Part shown: one piece after another, positions 1-8,837 of the stretch
How the letters are laid out: the number at the start of each line of letters is the position of its first letter
Position numbering within the stretch: position 1 is the stretch's first letter
NCBI RefSeq assembly: GCF_001426745.1
Contig: NZ_LMFI01000010.1
Location: forward strand, 314,884 to 378,883
Reading direction: 5' to 3'
Source: Nocardioides sp. Root140
GTDB lineage: Bacteria > Actinomycetota > Actinomycetes > Propionibacteriales > Nocardioidaceae
DNA length: 64,000 bases
Program-made: the position numbers and the translations under genes
Notes under the pieces: generated by a model
What the model was told of the DNA's origin: nothing
What the model saw: the letters and a program-made list of their open reading frames with translations, nothing else
The model's database searches: none

Positions 1-183
1 TTCACCGTGCGAGAACCCAAGCCAGGCACCTACGTCTGGCGCTCACCCCACAAGGCCCACCGACTCGTCGACCCCACCGGAACCCACCCCGTCCACGAGG
101 CACTCGGTGACGCCCTCATCGACGGCACACCCCTCGAACAACGTTTCGCCCTGTCGATCGCCGAACACACCAACCGCGTGTGA
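1..183 (+). CDS. DUF222/HNH endonuclease-like protein, C-terminal fragment
   Basis: The frame is open from the first base and ends at TGA 181-183, so only the last 60 residues are visible. They contain GTYVWRSPHKAHRLVDPTGTH, which resembles the segment after the HNH motif in DUF222 (13E12-repeat type) proteins, where a tyrosine/tryptophan-rich strand is followed by SPHG-x-RFL-DxTGTH. These multicopy actinobacterial proteins are putative nucleases of unknown physiological role. The catalytic HNH part lies outside the window, so neither activity nor integrity can be judged. The gene converges on the DUF5719 gene, whose stop is 39 bases away. Confidence 0.6.
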   Translation, partial: FTVREPKPGTYVWRSPHKAHRLVDPTGTHPVHEALGDALIDGTPLEQRFALSIAEHTNRV

Positions 184-221
184 CCGAACGAGAGTCAGCG
201 AGCAGCAGCCGGCGATCGAGC

Positions 222-1643
222 CTAGGGCCACTCGGGGCGTACATCGGGGATCAGCTGCTCGACGTCCAGTGCCTGCAAGGGCAGCACGCTCGCCCCCTTG
301 GGGGTGATGGTGCGAACCGAGCCGACGTACGCCGTGGTGCCGCGGACGACGACCGCACGGGCCTTGGCCGGGATCGGCACCGTCGTGGTGGTTCCCGGCG
401 TGAGCCGCACGGTCTCTGGGTCGCGATCCTGCCCCGGGAACTCGACCCGCGCCTGGCCGGCCTTGTCGGTCGGGGTCAGGGTCAGGACGCTGCCGGCGCC
501 GCCGGGCAGCGCCGTGGCACTGTCTCCGGTGAGCTCCTCGACGGCGGGCAGATGGACCAGGTCACCAGAGACGACCGCGCGCAAGGAGCCGCTGACCGGC
601 ACGGTCGAGGTGATCCGGAGTGAAGCGTTCTCCTCGGCCAGCTGCTTGACCAGCTTCGGCGGCAGGTCGGCGACGACGACCTCGCCCGATCCGACGCTGA
701 TCTCCTTGAGCCCGCTCGGCGTGAACGTGCTCCGTTCGCCGACGACCTGCAGGGTGACCCGGCCGGCATCAGCGCCGGGGTTCGCCAGCACGAGCTTCGG
801 CTCGTCCATCGTCCGGGGAAGGCCGGGCACCAGCTGGGTGGTGGCGGGTGCCGCGGTCGGCGGGAGCCACTCGGAGACCGGGTCTCCCTCGAGCGGGGTG
901 TAGTCGTCGGAGACCGAGGCTGCGACCCGTCCGCGGGAGACGGTGACCTGCACGGCCAGCTCGTCGCGGTTCGGGGCCAGCTCGGCGAGGTCGATGACCG
1001 TGCTGCCGTGACCGGGCACCGTCAGCCCGCGGGAGGCCACGTCGATCAGCTCACCGGTCGTGCTCCACAGGCTGAGGTCGGCCACCGCCGGTCCGGTGTC
1101 GGGGTTGGCCAGGAGCAGCTTCGACTCGTGCAGCCCCCCGGCGGCGCCCACGCCCACGAACCAACGCTCGCCCGAGGGCTCGGCGCACTGGCCCGCAGCC
1201 GGACGGCCGGGCCCGCCGAAGCGGGCACCGAAGAGTCCGGGGGCTCGGGTTCCGGTGCCGGTCACCACGACCGCGTCACGGCTTGCGTCGACGGGTCCGG
1301 CTCCACCCGGCGCCAGGTCGAGGTCCTCTGACTTCTCGCCCTCGGCTGCGCGGCTGACCAGGGTGCCGTCATCGGCCGTGCCACCCTCGACGCCCTGACC
1401 GATCACGAGGTCGGGACTCCCCTGCACCGCGGCCGGGCACAGGATGCTCAAGCTGGTCAGGGGTCGGGTGGCCGGGGCGACGACGGCGCGCTGCTCGGGG
1501 TCCTCGGTCGGCTGCTGGATCGCGAGTGCCCCGGCGGAGGCCAGGATCGCGACGAGGGCAACCACCAGGGTCGGCGGCACCCCTCCCTTGCGTACGGCCT
1601 GCTGTGTCGCGACGCGACGGCCCTTGCTCGGTGTGTTGGTCAT
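222..1643 (-). CDS. DUF5719 family membrane-anchored protein
   Basis: A 473-residue protein with a basic N-terminus, then one hydrophobic helix (about residues 22-42, PTLVVALVAILASAGALAI), then a long extracytoplasmic part of repeated beta-rich segments (KLLLANPDTGPAVADLSL; KLVLANPGADAGRVTLQV). This fits DUF5719, an actinobacterial family of unknown function. The repeated 'LLANP' units suggest two or three copies of an Ig-like strand pattern. Its ATG overlaps the stop of the upstream glycosyltransferase by ATGA, so the two are translationally coupled and probably act together at the membrane. An upstream extension of the open frame is a shadow of the glycosyltransferase and was not used. Confidence 0.8.
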   Translation of the reverse strand: MTNTPSKGRRVATQQAVRKGGVPPTLVVALVAILASAGALAIQQPTEDPEQRAVVAPATRPLTSLSILCPAAVQGSPDLVIGQGVEGGTADDGTLVSRAAEGEKSEDLDLAPGGAGPVDASRDAVVVTGTGTRAPGLFGARFGGPGRPAAGQCAEPSGERWFVGVGAAGGLHESKLLLANPDTGPAVADLSLWSTTGELIDVASRGLTVPGHGSTVIDLAELAPNRDELAVQVTVSRGRVAASVSDDYTPLEGDPVSEWLPPTAAPATTQLVPGLPRTMDEPKLVLANPGADAGRVTLQVVGERSTFTPSGLKEISVGSGEVVVADLPPKLVKQLAEENASLRITSTVPVSGSLRAVVSGDLVHLPAVEELTGDSATALPGGAGSVLTLTPTDKAGQARVEFPGQDRDPETVRLTPGTTTTVPIPAKARAVVVRGTTAYVGSVRTITPKGASVLPLQALDVEQLIPDVRPEWP

Positions 1644-4468
1644 GACCTGTCCCTCCGAGCCGGGCCGCAGAGCACACCGACCACGAGAATGGCGACGCCT
1701 TGCAGGACCAGCACCCACGGATGCCACCAGGGTCCGTCGCCGTCGATGGCATCGGCCTCCGCAGGCTCGTCGAACTGCCAGGCCCGCGTGCTCCGGTCGG
1801 AGCTGCTGGCCTGGGTGAGCCCGGTGGCGGCATCGAGCGTCGCGGCCACCTGGCTGTCGGCCGGGGCCGGCATCACGATGTAGTCGACGCCGCGCGCCGG
1901 CAGGCCGGCGACCAGGTCGGCATCGGGCTCGGAGACCAGCTGCCGGATCTCGGAGTCGAAGCCGGCGTCGGGGCCGGTGAGGGCAAGGATCTCGTCCTGG
2001 CCGAGCGTGACCCCGTCGCCGCGGTGCACGCGCCAGGTGAGACCCGACTCGGCCGACCCGTGCAGCATGAGCACGCCGTGGCCGGCGCCCTCCTGGGCCG
2101 CCTGTGCCATGTACGCCGGCACCTCGGACTCCCCCGGTCGCTCGAGCTGGTTGTCGCCGCCGGCGATCCACCACAGGAGCCCACCGAGAGGCACCAGCAC
2201 GGCGACCACGGCCATCAGGCCGGCCAGCGGCTGCTGCCAGCCGAAGCTGGCCCCGGCGAAGGTCTGGCGCAGCCCGTGGCCGGCCACCATCACCGCAACG
2301 ATGAGCGCAGCCTGGATGACCAGGAGGAGGAAGCCGGTGCCCGGACGTGCGGAACCGGCGGGCAGCTCGATAGAGACGTGGCTGAGCAGGGCGGCGAGCA
2401 CCGCCCCGAGGGCGACGAGCACCCAGCAGGCCGCCACCGCGACGCGCGTGCGGGGCCGGAGCACGGCCAGCACCGCGGGAACGAGGAGGGCCAGACCGAT
2501 CCAGTGAGGTGCCGACACGTCGCCGAAGCGCCCGGCCGCGAGGTCTCCGGCAGCCGGTTGGGCGACGACCCGACCGGCCTCGAGGAACAACGCGGAGACG
2601 TCGTGGCCGAGGATCCCGATCGCGCCGGGGAGCAGGAGCACCGGCGGCGTCAGCACCAGGGCCAGCAGCGGGCCCCACACGGAGCGCTCCGTGATCAGGT
2701 CGCGGGCGACCACCATGAGCAGGGCCGCGCCGACCACCACGAGCACGACCACGAAGAGCCAGGCCGAGGGCGTGAAGGCGGTGAGCAGGGCGAGCAGGAG
2801 GCTCGAGCGCCAGCCTGCGCGCCAGCGGCGGTCGGCCGACGGGTCGGCCAGCCCCAGGGCCGCGTGGGCCAGCCACGGCAGCAGTGCGGCCGAGGCCAGC
2901 ACGCCGAACCGCCCCTGCCCCCAGGCCCCGCTGGCCACGGGTACGGCGGCGTAGGCCAGCGCGGCCCAGCCGACGATCCAGCGTGAGGCGGGCTGCCCCG
3001 AGCCGAGTTCAGCGACGACGGTGCCGAAGCGCCAGGCGCCCCAGGCGGCCATCGGGACGGCAGCAAGGAAGAGCAGCGAGACGGCGGCGGTCGCACTGCC
3101 GAGGAGGATGCTCCCGACCAGCGCCATCGGCAGGAGGTACGCCGGGGTCGGCGCATCGGTGCCCTGTCCGATCTGGTGCCAGCCCTCGGTGACCAGGCGC
3201 CACCAGTCACCGGCGCCTTCCGGGGCCGGGGAGAGTGCTCCACCGCTGATGCCGTGCAGCGCCTCGCGGGCACCCCACAGGCTGAGCAGCAACAGGACGG
3301 CGGTGAGGATCGCGACCGGGCTGGTGACGAACCGGACCAACAGCCCGCTGTCGTCGGCGAGCTCGTCCTCACCGTCGTCCGGTCGGCGCATGGGTACGTG
3401 GCCCGAGGACTCGAGCCGGGCGGCCCTACGCCGGTCGGCGGCGTCCCGCCCCTGGTTGGCGACGGCCGAGGCCACGTCGCCGGCGAAGTCGATGCCGTGC
3501 CTGTAGGGCAGCCACCACGGGGCGAGCAGCCGCTTGAGGCGGTCGCTGCGCGGGTCGCCGAGGCCACGCCGGGCGGCACGTCCGGCGCGGATCCGGCCCG
3601 GCCTGCCGAGTACGGCGAACAGCGCGCCGAACTCGTCGCGTGCCATGCCCGGTGACCGGGACAGCAGGAAGCCGAGGGCACGCAGGCACGTGCCGAGGAC
3701 GAGGCGTACGACCTTGACGGGCACTGCCCTTCCGGCGCAGTTGACCAGCAACGTGTAGAGCGCGGCGATGCGCTCAGCCTGGTGCGGACGTCGTCCGGTG
3801 GCCGGCGTGGTGCGCAGTCCCCGGGTGGCGGCCTCGGCGTGGAACACCACGGCCTCGGGCGCGACCACGGTCTTGTGCCCGGCGCGAGCGGCACGCCAGC
3901 CGAAGTCGATGTCGTTGCCGAAGACCGGGAGCTCGGGGTCGAAGCCGCGCAGCTCCTCGAGAAGGGAGCGACGGACCAGCATGCCGGCGGTGTTGACCGC
4001 GAGCACCTCGCGGACCTTCTCGTGCTGGCCCTGGTCGTACTCACCGCGTTCGAGGCCGGTCTCACGTCGACCGGCACCGGAGATGGTGACGCCGATCTCG
4101 AGCAGGCGTCGCAGGGAGGGCCACTCTCGGAGCTTGGGCCCGACGATGTCGGCGCCATGGGCGGAGGCAGCCTCGAGCAGCTCGCCGAGCGCCTCCGGCT
4201 CGGGACGCGCGTCGTCGTGCAGCAGCCAGACCCACTCGGTGTCGATGCGGGGCAGTGCCGCCGCAACCGCGTCCGGGAAGGAGCCCGGTTGCACTGTCAC
4301 CGCGTCGGGGCCGAACGCCGCGGTGATCAGGTCCAGGGAGTCGTCGGTACTTCCGGTGTCGACGGCGAGCACGTGGTCCGGGCGGCGCTGCTGGTCGTCG
4401 AGACCAGCCAGCACCGCCGGCAACCAACGCGCGCCGTCATGGCTGACCAGCAGAGCAGTGACCGTCAC
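1640..4468 (-). CDS. large membrane glycosyltransferase, GT2 family
   Basis: About 942 residues. Residues 1-230 form a GT-A fold of family 2: LLVSHDGARWL, then VDTGSTDDS, then the metal-binding HDDARPE, and GNDIDFGWRAARAGH near residue 190 as the acceptor-side acidic motif. From about residue 370 onward there are roughly ten or more hydrophobic helices (for example VAILTAVLLLLSLWG), then an extracytoplasmic domain and a final TM helix. Such fusions in actinobacteria are thought to make or modify envelope glycans; donor and acceptor are unknown. I prefer GTG 4468 over TTG 4477 because a TAGGGT -10 element lies 8 nt upstream of the GTG, a leaderless layout seen repeatedly in this window. It is the first gene of a pair with the DUF5719 gene. 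Confidence 0.85.
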   Translation of the reverse strand: MTVTALLVSHDGARWLPAVLAGLDDQQRRPDHVLAVDTGSTDDSLDLITAAFGPDAVTVQPGSFPDAVAAALPRIDTEWVWLLHDDARPEPEALGELLEAASAHGADIVGPKLREWPSLRRLLEIGVTISGAGRRETGLERGEYDQGQHEKVREVLAVNTAGMLVRRSLLEELRGFDPELPVFGNDIDFGWRAARAGHKTVVAPEAVVFHAEAATRGLRTTPATGRRPHQAERIAALYTLLVNCAGRAVPVKVVRLVLGTCLRALGFLLSRSPGMARDEFGALFAVLGRPGRIRAGRAARRGLGDPRSDRLKRLLAPWWLPYRHGIDFAGDVASAVANQGRDAADRRRAARLESSGHVPMRRPDDGEDELADDSGLLVRFVTSPVAILTAVLLLLSLWGAREALHGISGGALSPAPEGAGDWWRLVTEGWHQIGQGTDAPTPAYLLPMALVGSILLGSATAAVSLLFLAAVPMAAWGAWRFGTVVAELGSGQPASRWIVGWAALAYAAVPVASGAWGQGRFGVLASAALLPWLAHAALGLADPSADRRWRAGWRSSLLLALLTAFTPSAWLFVVVLVVVGAALLMVVARDLITERSVWGPLLALVLTPPVLLLPGAIGILGHDVSALFLEAGRVVAQPAAGDLAAGRFGDVSAPHWIGLALLVPAVLAVLRPRTRVAVAACWVLVALGAVLAALLSHVSIELPAGSARPGTGFLLLVIQAALIVAVMVAGHGLRQTFAGASFGWQQPLAGLMAVVAVLVPLGGLLWWIAGGDNQLERPGESEVPAYMAQAAQEGAGHGVLMLHGSAESGLTWRVHRGDGVTLGQDEILALTGPDAGFDSEIRQLVSEPDADLVAGLPARGVDYIVMPAPADSQVAATLDAATGLTQASSSDRSTRAWQFDEPAEADAIDGDGPWWHPWVLVLQGVAILVVGVLCGPARRDRS

Positions 4469-4476
4469 GGCGGACA

Positions 4477-4482
4477 ACCCTA
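4477..4482 (-). promoter_or_regulatory. TAGGGT -10 element, leaderless glycosyltransferase mRNA
   Basis: TAGGGT on the minus strand ends 8 nt before GTG 4468 and no Shine-Dalgarno sequence precedes it. This predicts transcription starting at or next to the start codon. Confidence 0.5.
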
Positions 4483-4523
4483 GTCGCCGCCGCGCAATAT
4501 CCGGCCATCTGCCCTGCGGGTGG

Positions 4524-4781
4524 TCAGACCGCCCGCTTCTTGAGCTTGCGGCGCTCGCGCTCGGACAAGCCGCCCCAGATGCCGAAGCGTTCGTCGTTCA
4601 TGAGCGCGTACTCGAGGCAGTCGCCTCGGACGTCGCAGGTCAGACAGACCTTCTTGGCTTCTCTGGTGGACCCACCCTTTTCAGGAAAGAACGCCTCCGG
4701 ATCGGTCTGGGCACAGAGTGCCCGTTCCTGCCAACCGAACTCTTCCGCGTCGTCCCCGTCAAGGAGAAAAAGCTCTCGCAT
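4524..4781 (-). CDS. whiB2: WhiB-family iron-sulfur transcription factor (WhiB2/WhmD type)
   Basis: 85 residues starting MRELFLLDGDD. The four cluster-binding cysteines are present as CAQTD, then CLTCDVRGDC (C-x2-C-x5-C), followed by the G[IV]WGG turn (FGIWGGLSERERRKLKK) and a basic tail. WhiB proteins bind a [4Fe-4S] cluster and the housekeeping sigma factor region 4; WhiB2/WhmD is linked to septation. ATG 4781 is chosen over the longer open frame because AAAGGGGA lies 6-7 nt upstream and family members begin here. Its position divergent to fbiA matches mycobacterial whiB2 (Rv3260c). The promoter at 4828-4856 gives a leader of roughly 40 nt. Confidence 0.93.
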   Translation of the reverse strand: MRELFLLDGDDAEEFGWQERALCAQTDPEAFFPEKGGSTREAKKVCLTCDVRGDCLEYALMNDERFGIWGGLSERERRKLKKRAV

Positions 4782-4827
4782 TGCATTCCCCTTTCGACCC
4801 TGGCTTTGCGTGAAGAACACTACTGGA

Positions 4828-4856
4828 ATTACATGCCTGTCGTACAAGGAAGTCAA
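4828..4856 (-). promoter_or_regulatory. sigma-A-type promoter of whiB2
   Basis: On the minus strand TTGACT (4856-4851), 17-bp spacer, TGTAAT (4833-4828). Both elements are close to consensus, which is unusual in this GC-rich window, and the spacing is optimal. It drives whiB2, which starts at 4781. Confidence 0.7.
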
Positions 4857-4868
4857 GCCCGGATCTGC

Positions 4869-4874
4869 TATAAA
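4869..4874 (+). promoter_or_regulatory. candidate -10 (TATAAA) of fbiA-fbiB
   Basis: TATAAA lies 44 nt upstream of the fbiA ATG, in the 137-bp gap divergent to whiB2. No good -35 is visible. It sits just outside the -35 of the whiB2 promoter, so the two promoters are back to back. Confidence 0.4.
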
Positions 4875-4918
4875 CCCCCGGCGGGACGAACTTGTGCCCG
4901 ATCGGGCAAGGTAGGCAC

Positions 4919-5911
4919 ATGTCTTCGATCACTGTGCTCTCCGGCGGCATGGGCGGCGCCCGGTTCCTCCAGGGCCTCCTGCACGGCATCGCCACCGGAA
5001 GTGTGCCACTGCCCCCTGAGTCCACCGTCACGGTGGTCGCCAACACCGCCGACGACCTCTGGATCCACGGCCTCAAGGTCTGTCCTGACCTCGACACCGT
5101 GATGTACACGCTCGGGGACGGCATCGACCTCGAGCGCGGCTGGGGCCGGCGCGAGGAGACCTGGAGCGTCAAGGAGGAGCTCGCGACGTACGGCGTCGAG
5201 CCGACATGGTTCGGCCTCGGCGACCGCGACATCGCGACCCACCTCGTGCGCACCCAGATGCTCGAGGCCGGCTACCCGCTCTCCGCCGTCACCCGGGCGC
5301 TGTGCGAGCGCTGGCAACCGGGTGTGACGTTGATCCCGATGACCGACGACCGTGTCGAGACCCACGTCGCGATCGCCGACGACGACGCTCCCTCGGGCAA
5401 GCGGGTGGTGCACTTCCAGGAGTACTGGGTGCGGTTGCGCGCCGAGGTCCCCGCCGAGCAGCTGGTCTTCGTCGGGCTCGAGGACTCCTCCCCCGCCCCC
5501 GGCGTCGTCGAGGCGATCACCGGCGCCGACCTGGTGATCGTGCCGCCGTCGAACCCGGTCGTCTCGGTCGGCACGATCCTCGGCGTACCCGGCATCCGCG
5601 AGGCCCTGCTCGAGACCACCGCGCCGGTCGTGGGACTCTCCCCCATCGTCGGCGACACCCACGTGCGCGGGATGGCCGAGCAGGTCCTCACCGCGATCGG
5701 GGTCGAGGTCAGTGCCGCCGGCGTGGCCGGCCACTACGGCGCACGCAGCCGCGGCGGAGTCCTCGACGGCTGGCTGGTCGACGAACGCGACACAGACCAG
5801 GTCGAGCGGATCTGTGCACTCGGCCTCACCTGCGCCGCCGTACCCCTGATGATGACCTCGCCCGAGGCGACCGCCGCGATGGCCGCGTCCGCGATCGACC
5901 TGGTGCGGTGA
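4919..5911 (+). CDS. fbiA: 2-phospho-L-lactate/phosphoenolpyruvyl transferase (F420 biosynthesis)
   Basis: 330 residues, the normal CofD/FbiA length. The N-terminus ITVLSGGMGGARFLQGL is the nucleotide-binding GGxGG motif; NTADDLWIHGLKVCPDLDTVMYTL and the late VVGLSPIVGD are typical family segments. FbiA transfers the phospholactyl or phosphoenolpyruvyl group from its guanosine-diphospho carrier to the deazaflavin Fo, giving (dehydro-)F420-0. ATG 4919 follows an AAGGTAGG ribosome-binding site. The stop overlaps the GTG of fbiB (GTGA), so the two F420 genes are coupled. Confidence 0.95.
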   Translation: MSSITVLSGGMGGARFLQGLLHGIATGSVPLPPESTVTVVANTADDLWIHGLKVCPDLDTVMYTLGDGIDLERGWGRREETWSVKEELATYGVEPTWFGLGDRDIATHLVRTQMLEAGYPLSAVTRALCERWQPGVTLIPMTDDRVETHVAIADDDAPSGKRVVHFQEYWVRLRAEVPAEQLVFVGLEDSSPAPGVVEAITGADLVIVPPSNPVVSVGTILGVPGIREALLETTAPVVGLSPIVGDTHVRGMAEQVLTAIGVEVSAAGVAGHYGARSRGGVLDGWLVDERDTDQVERICALGLTCAAVPLMMTSPEATAAMAASAIDLVR

Positions 5912-6885
5912 GCACCCCACTGGTCGTCACCGCACCCGAGGGCGTCGGTGAGGTGGTCGAGGGAGACGACCTGGCCGAGCTGGTCCTCGCATCGTGCGAC
6001 CTCGTCGACGGCGACGTCGTCACCATCACCAGCAAGGTGGTCAGCAAGGCCGAGGGACGACGACGCACCGGGGACCGGGAGGAGGCCCTGGCCGGCGAGA
6101 CCGTGCGCGTGGTCGCCCGGCGTACGCCGACCACGATCGTGCGCAACCATCTCGGCCTGACCATGGCCGCCGCCGGGATCGACGCGTCCAACGTCACGGC
6201 CGGCGACTACCTGCTGCTCCCCGAGGACCCGGACCGCACCGCCCGCCAGGTGCGCGAGGCGATCGCGGAGCGTCGCGGCGTCAACGTGGCCGTGCTGGTC
6301 ACCGACACGGCCGGACGGGCCTGGCGCAACGGCCAGAGCGACATCGCCATCGGCGCCGCCGGACTCCTCGTGCTCGAGGACTTCGCCGGGCGGACCGACT
6401 CCTACGGCAACCCGCTGGCCGTCACCGCGCCCGCGGTCGCGGACGAGCTCGCCGGCGCCGCGGAGCTCGCCGGCGGCAAGCTCGCGGCCCGTCCCTTCGC
6501 AGTGGTCCGCGGACGCGCCGACCTGGTGCTCGCGGCGGGCGACCACGGCACCGGGGCAAGCGCGCTGATCCGCGAGGACGGCACCGACCTCTTCGGTTAC
6601 GGGTCCCGCGAAGCCGTCGTCCGTGCCCTGGCCGGCACCGGCGCCGAGGTGTTCGGCAGCCCTGCCCCGGCAGTGGACCTGGCCTCCGCGGTTGCCGAGG
6701 TGCTCGGCCACACGGTGGACGTCGAGGTCGGCCCCGGCACCGTCTCGACCGGGCTCAGCGCGCCGTACGACGACGAGCTCGCGCGGCTGCAGACCCTGGC
6801 GTTCGCGTTCGGCTGGTCGGTCACGGCCATGCCCGTCGACGCCGGGGCGACCGTCGACATCACCTTTCAACCGGACTGTCCGTAG
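5908..6885 (+). CDS. fbiB: F420-0:gamma-L-glutamate ligase, lacking the FbiB nitroreductase domain
   Basis: 325 residues. Residues 1-245 are a CofE domain: DDLAELVLAS, VVTITSKVVSKAEGR, LVTDTAGRAWRNGQSDIAIGAAGL with the metal-binding Asp/Thr cluster, and GRADLVLAAGDHGTGASALIRE. It adds glutamate tails to F420-0 with GTP. Mycobacterial FbiB is about 448 residues with a C-terminal FMN nitroreductase domain that reduces dehydro-F420-0. Here only about 80 residues follow the CofE part, without the nitroreductase motifs. The reductase step, if needed, must be encoded elsewhere. The GTG start overlaps the fbiA stop. Confidence 0.9.
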   Translation: MSTPLVVTAPEGVGEVVEGDDLAELVLASCDLVDGDVVTITSKVVSKAEGRRRTGDREEALAGETVRVVARRTPTTIVRNHLGLTMAAAGIDASNVTAGDYLLLPEDPDRTARQVREAIAERRGVNVAVLVTDTAGRAWRNGQSDIAIGAAGLLVLEDFAGRTDSYGNPLAVTAPAVADELAGAAELAGGKLAARPFAVVRGRADLVLAAGDHGTGASALIREDGTDLFGYGSREAVVRALAGTGAEVFGSPAPAVDLASAVAEVLGHTVDVEVGPGTVSTGLSAPYDDELARLQTLAFAFGWSVTAMPVDAGATVDITFQPDCP

Positions 6886-6888
6886 ACT
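6883..6888 (+). promoter_or_regulatory. candidate -10 (TAGACT) of the DUF3105 gene, overlapping the fbiB stop
   Basis: TAGACT begins at the TAG stop of fbiB, 43 nt upstream of the GTG start of the DUF3105 gene. It has the same shape as the leaderless -10 elements elsewhere, but here a leader with GAGAG would be made. Confidence 0.3.
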
Positions 6889-6931
6889 CTGCCGACGTAC
6901 TCCCCACACGACCGTGAGAGAAGCCTGATTC

Positions 6932-7666
6932 GTGGCCAATTCCAAGAAGGTCAGCCGACGCGAAGTCGCCGACCAGCTCCGCAACCAGCAGAAGCGCGCC
7001 GACAAGCGCCAGGGCCTGGTGATCGTCGGCGTCTGCGTGCTCATCGCGGTCGTGATCATCGGACTCGCCGCCTACCGGCCGATCAAGAACTGGTGGGACC
7101 TGCGGGAGTTCAAGAACGTCGACATCTCCGGCATCGGTGCGCCTGCCAGCTCGTGCCAGGACATCATCACCAAGAAGGCGACCGGTGAGCAGGAGCACGT
7201 CCCGGCGGGCACCGACATCGACTACAAGGACGCGCCCCCGGCCTTCGGCAAGCACGAGGAGGTCCCGGACACCCCGGACCGCAAGCTCTACACCAAGGAC
7301 GACCGTCCCCGGGTCGAGATGCTCGTGCACAACCTCGAGCACGGCTACACGATCATCTGGTACGACGAGACGATCGCCGACGACGACGAGCAGATGACCG
7401 AGCTCCAGGCCATCGCGCGCAAGCTCAAGGGCACCAACAACCAGCGGCTGAAGTTCAAGGCGGTGCCCTGGCTGAAGTCCGACGGCAAGGCGTTCCCCGA
7501 CGGCACGCACGTCTCGATCACGCACTGGTCGAAGGGCGGCGCGGACGCCGACGGGTCCAAGCAGGTCGGCGTCTGGCAGTACTGCCCCAAGGTCTCGGGT
7601 GAGGCGCTCTACGACTTCATGACCGAGTACGACTACTTCGACTCCCCGGAGCCGAACGGCATGTGA
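6932..7666 (+). CDS. DUF3105 membrane protein
   Basis: 244 residues. A charged cytoplasmic segment (residues 1-28, rich in Lys/Arg) precedes one TM helix (about 29-48, LVIVGVCVLIAVVIIGLAAY). The extracytoplasmic DUF3105 domain contains the conserved LVHNLEHGYTIIWYD segment and a late WQYCPK. Function is unknown; the NLEHG-x-I/V-I-W motif is the hallmark of the family. The start is GTG 6932; the reading MANSKKVSRREV is conserved in style with related proteins. It is followed by a perfect 19-bp hairpin. Confidence 0.85.
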   Translation: MANSKKVSRREVADQLRNQQKRADKRQGLVIVGVCVLIAVVIIGLAAYRPIKNWWDLREFKNVDISGIGAPASSCQDIITKKATGEQEHVPAGTDIDYKDAPPAFGKHEEVPDTPDRKLYTKDDRPRVEMLVHNLEHGYTIIWYDETIADDDEQMTELQAIARKLKGTNNQRLKFKAVPWLKSDGKAFPDGTHVSITHWSKGGADADGSKQVGVWQYCPKVSGEALYDFMTEYDYFDSPEPNGM

Positions 7667-7680
7667 TGCCAGTCGAACGA

Positions 7681-7721
7681 CGAGCCGGGCCCGAACTGAT
7701 GATCAGTTCGGGCCCGGCTCG
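7681..7721. terminator. perfect bidirectional hairpin terminator
   Basis: Nineteen paired bases (7681-7699 with 7703-7721) flank a TGA loop. It lies 15 bp after the DUF3105 stop and 37 bp before the end of the oppositely oriented NDP-sugar pyrophosphorylase gene, so it can end transcription from both. No U tract follows, which is common in actinobacteria. Confidence 0.85.
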
Positions 7722-7757
7722 TTCGTGGTGTGTGGACCTGTGGTGTGTGGGCCGTGC

Positions 7758-8831
7758 TCAGCCCTCGCGTGCCTCACCGCAGTCGACGCGTTCCCCGGCG
7801 GGCAGGGTGACCGAGGCACCGATGGTGGCGTCGTCGCCGAGGGTGGCCTCCGTGAGCACGGCCTTCTCGCCCACGACCGCCCCCGGGCCGACCACCGAGT
7901 CCGTGATGCGCGCACCCGCGCCGATCCTGGCCCCGGTCATGAGCACGCTGCCGCTGATCTCCGCGGCGTCGTCGATGACGACGTCGGCCATCACGACGGA
8001 TCCACCGCCGACGGTCGCCGTGCCCGCGACCGACGCCGACGGGTCGACCCGGGCGCCGGACTCCACGGCGTCGACGGCGGGCGTGGGCGCCGTGCCGAGC
8101 ACGACGTCGCGCGAGGCCGCGACCAGGGCCGCCGGCGTGCCGACGTCACGCCAGTAGGCGGTCTCGACGAAGCCGACCACCAGGCGACCGTCCGCGACCA
8201 GGCCGGGGAAGGTCTCCCTCTCGACCGACACGACGGTGTCGGGCGCGATGGTGTCGATGATGTCGCGGCGGAAGATGTAGCAGCCGGCGTTGACCTGGTT
8301 GGTCACCGGATGGTCGGACTTCTCGACGAAGTCGAGCACCCGGCCCTCCTCGTCGGTCGGCACGCAGCCGAACGCGCGCGCGTCCTCCACCTCGACGAGG
8401 TGGAGCGAGACGTCGACCCGGCGACCGTTGCGGCCGGCCCGGAAGTCGGCCAGCTGACCGGCAAGGTCGTGCCCCGAGAGGACGTCGCCGTTGAGGATGA
8501 TGACCGCACCGTTCGGGTCGTCGGTGAGCGCGCCGGCGACGTTGCGGATCGCGCCGCCGGTGCCGAGCGGCTCCTCCTCGAGCACGTAGTCGAGCCGCAC
8601 GCCCCACCGGCTGCCGTCGCCGAGCACCGGCGCGAACATGTCGGCCTGGTACGACGTCGCCAGCACGATGTGCTCGACCCCCGCCTCGGCGAGACGGGCG
8701 ATCTGGTGCTCGAGGAACGGGACCCCGCCCACGTCGAGCAGGTGCTTGGGGCGCCGTGCGGTGAGAGGCAGCAGCCGGGTGCCGAACCCGCCGGCGACGA
8801 TCACGGCCTCGGGAGGGGGAAGCTCAGTCAT
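7758..8831 (-). CDS. NDP-sugar pyrophosphorylase (mannose-1-phosphate guanylyltransferase type)
   Basis: 357 residues. Residues 1-235 are a nucleotidyltransferase domain with the signature VIVAGGFGTRLLPLT-x-RRPKHLLDVGG, the metal-binding ILNGDVL and a late GCYIFRRDI. Residues about 255-345 are left-handed beta-helix hexapeptide repeats (ARVDPSASVAGTATVGGGSVV...). This matches actinobacterial enzymes annotated as ManB/RmlA2 (Rv3264c-like), which make GDP-mannose or a related NDP-sugar for envelope glycans; the exact sugar cannot be read from sequence. ATG 8831 sits 6 nt after TAGGCT, and its promoter is half of the palindrome at 8838-8862. Confidence 0.88.
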   Translation of the reverse strand: MTELPPPEAVIVAGGFGTRLLPLTARRPKHLLDVGGVPFLEHQIARLAEAGVEHIVLATSYQADMFAPVLGDGSRWGVRLDYVLEEEPLGTGGAIRNVAGALTDDPNGAVIILNGDVLSGHDLAGQLADFRAGRNGRRVDVSLHLVEVEDARAFGCVPTDEEGRVLDFVEKSDHPVTNQVNAGCYIFRRDIIDTIAPDTVVSVERETFPGLVADGRLVVGFVETAYWRDVGTPAALVAASRDVVLGTAPTPAVDAVESGARVDPSASVAGTATVGGGSVVMADVVIDDAAEISGSVLMTGARIGAGARITDSVVGPGAVVGEKAVLTEATLGDDATIGASVTLPAGERVDCGEAREG

Positions 8832-8837
8832 GGGAAC

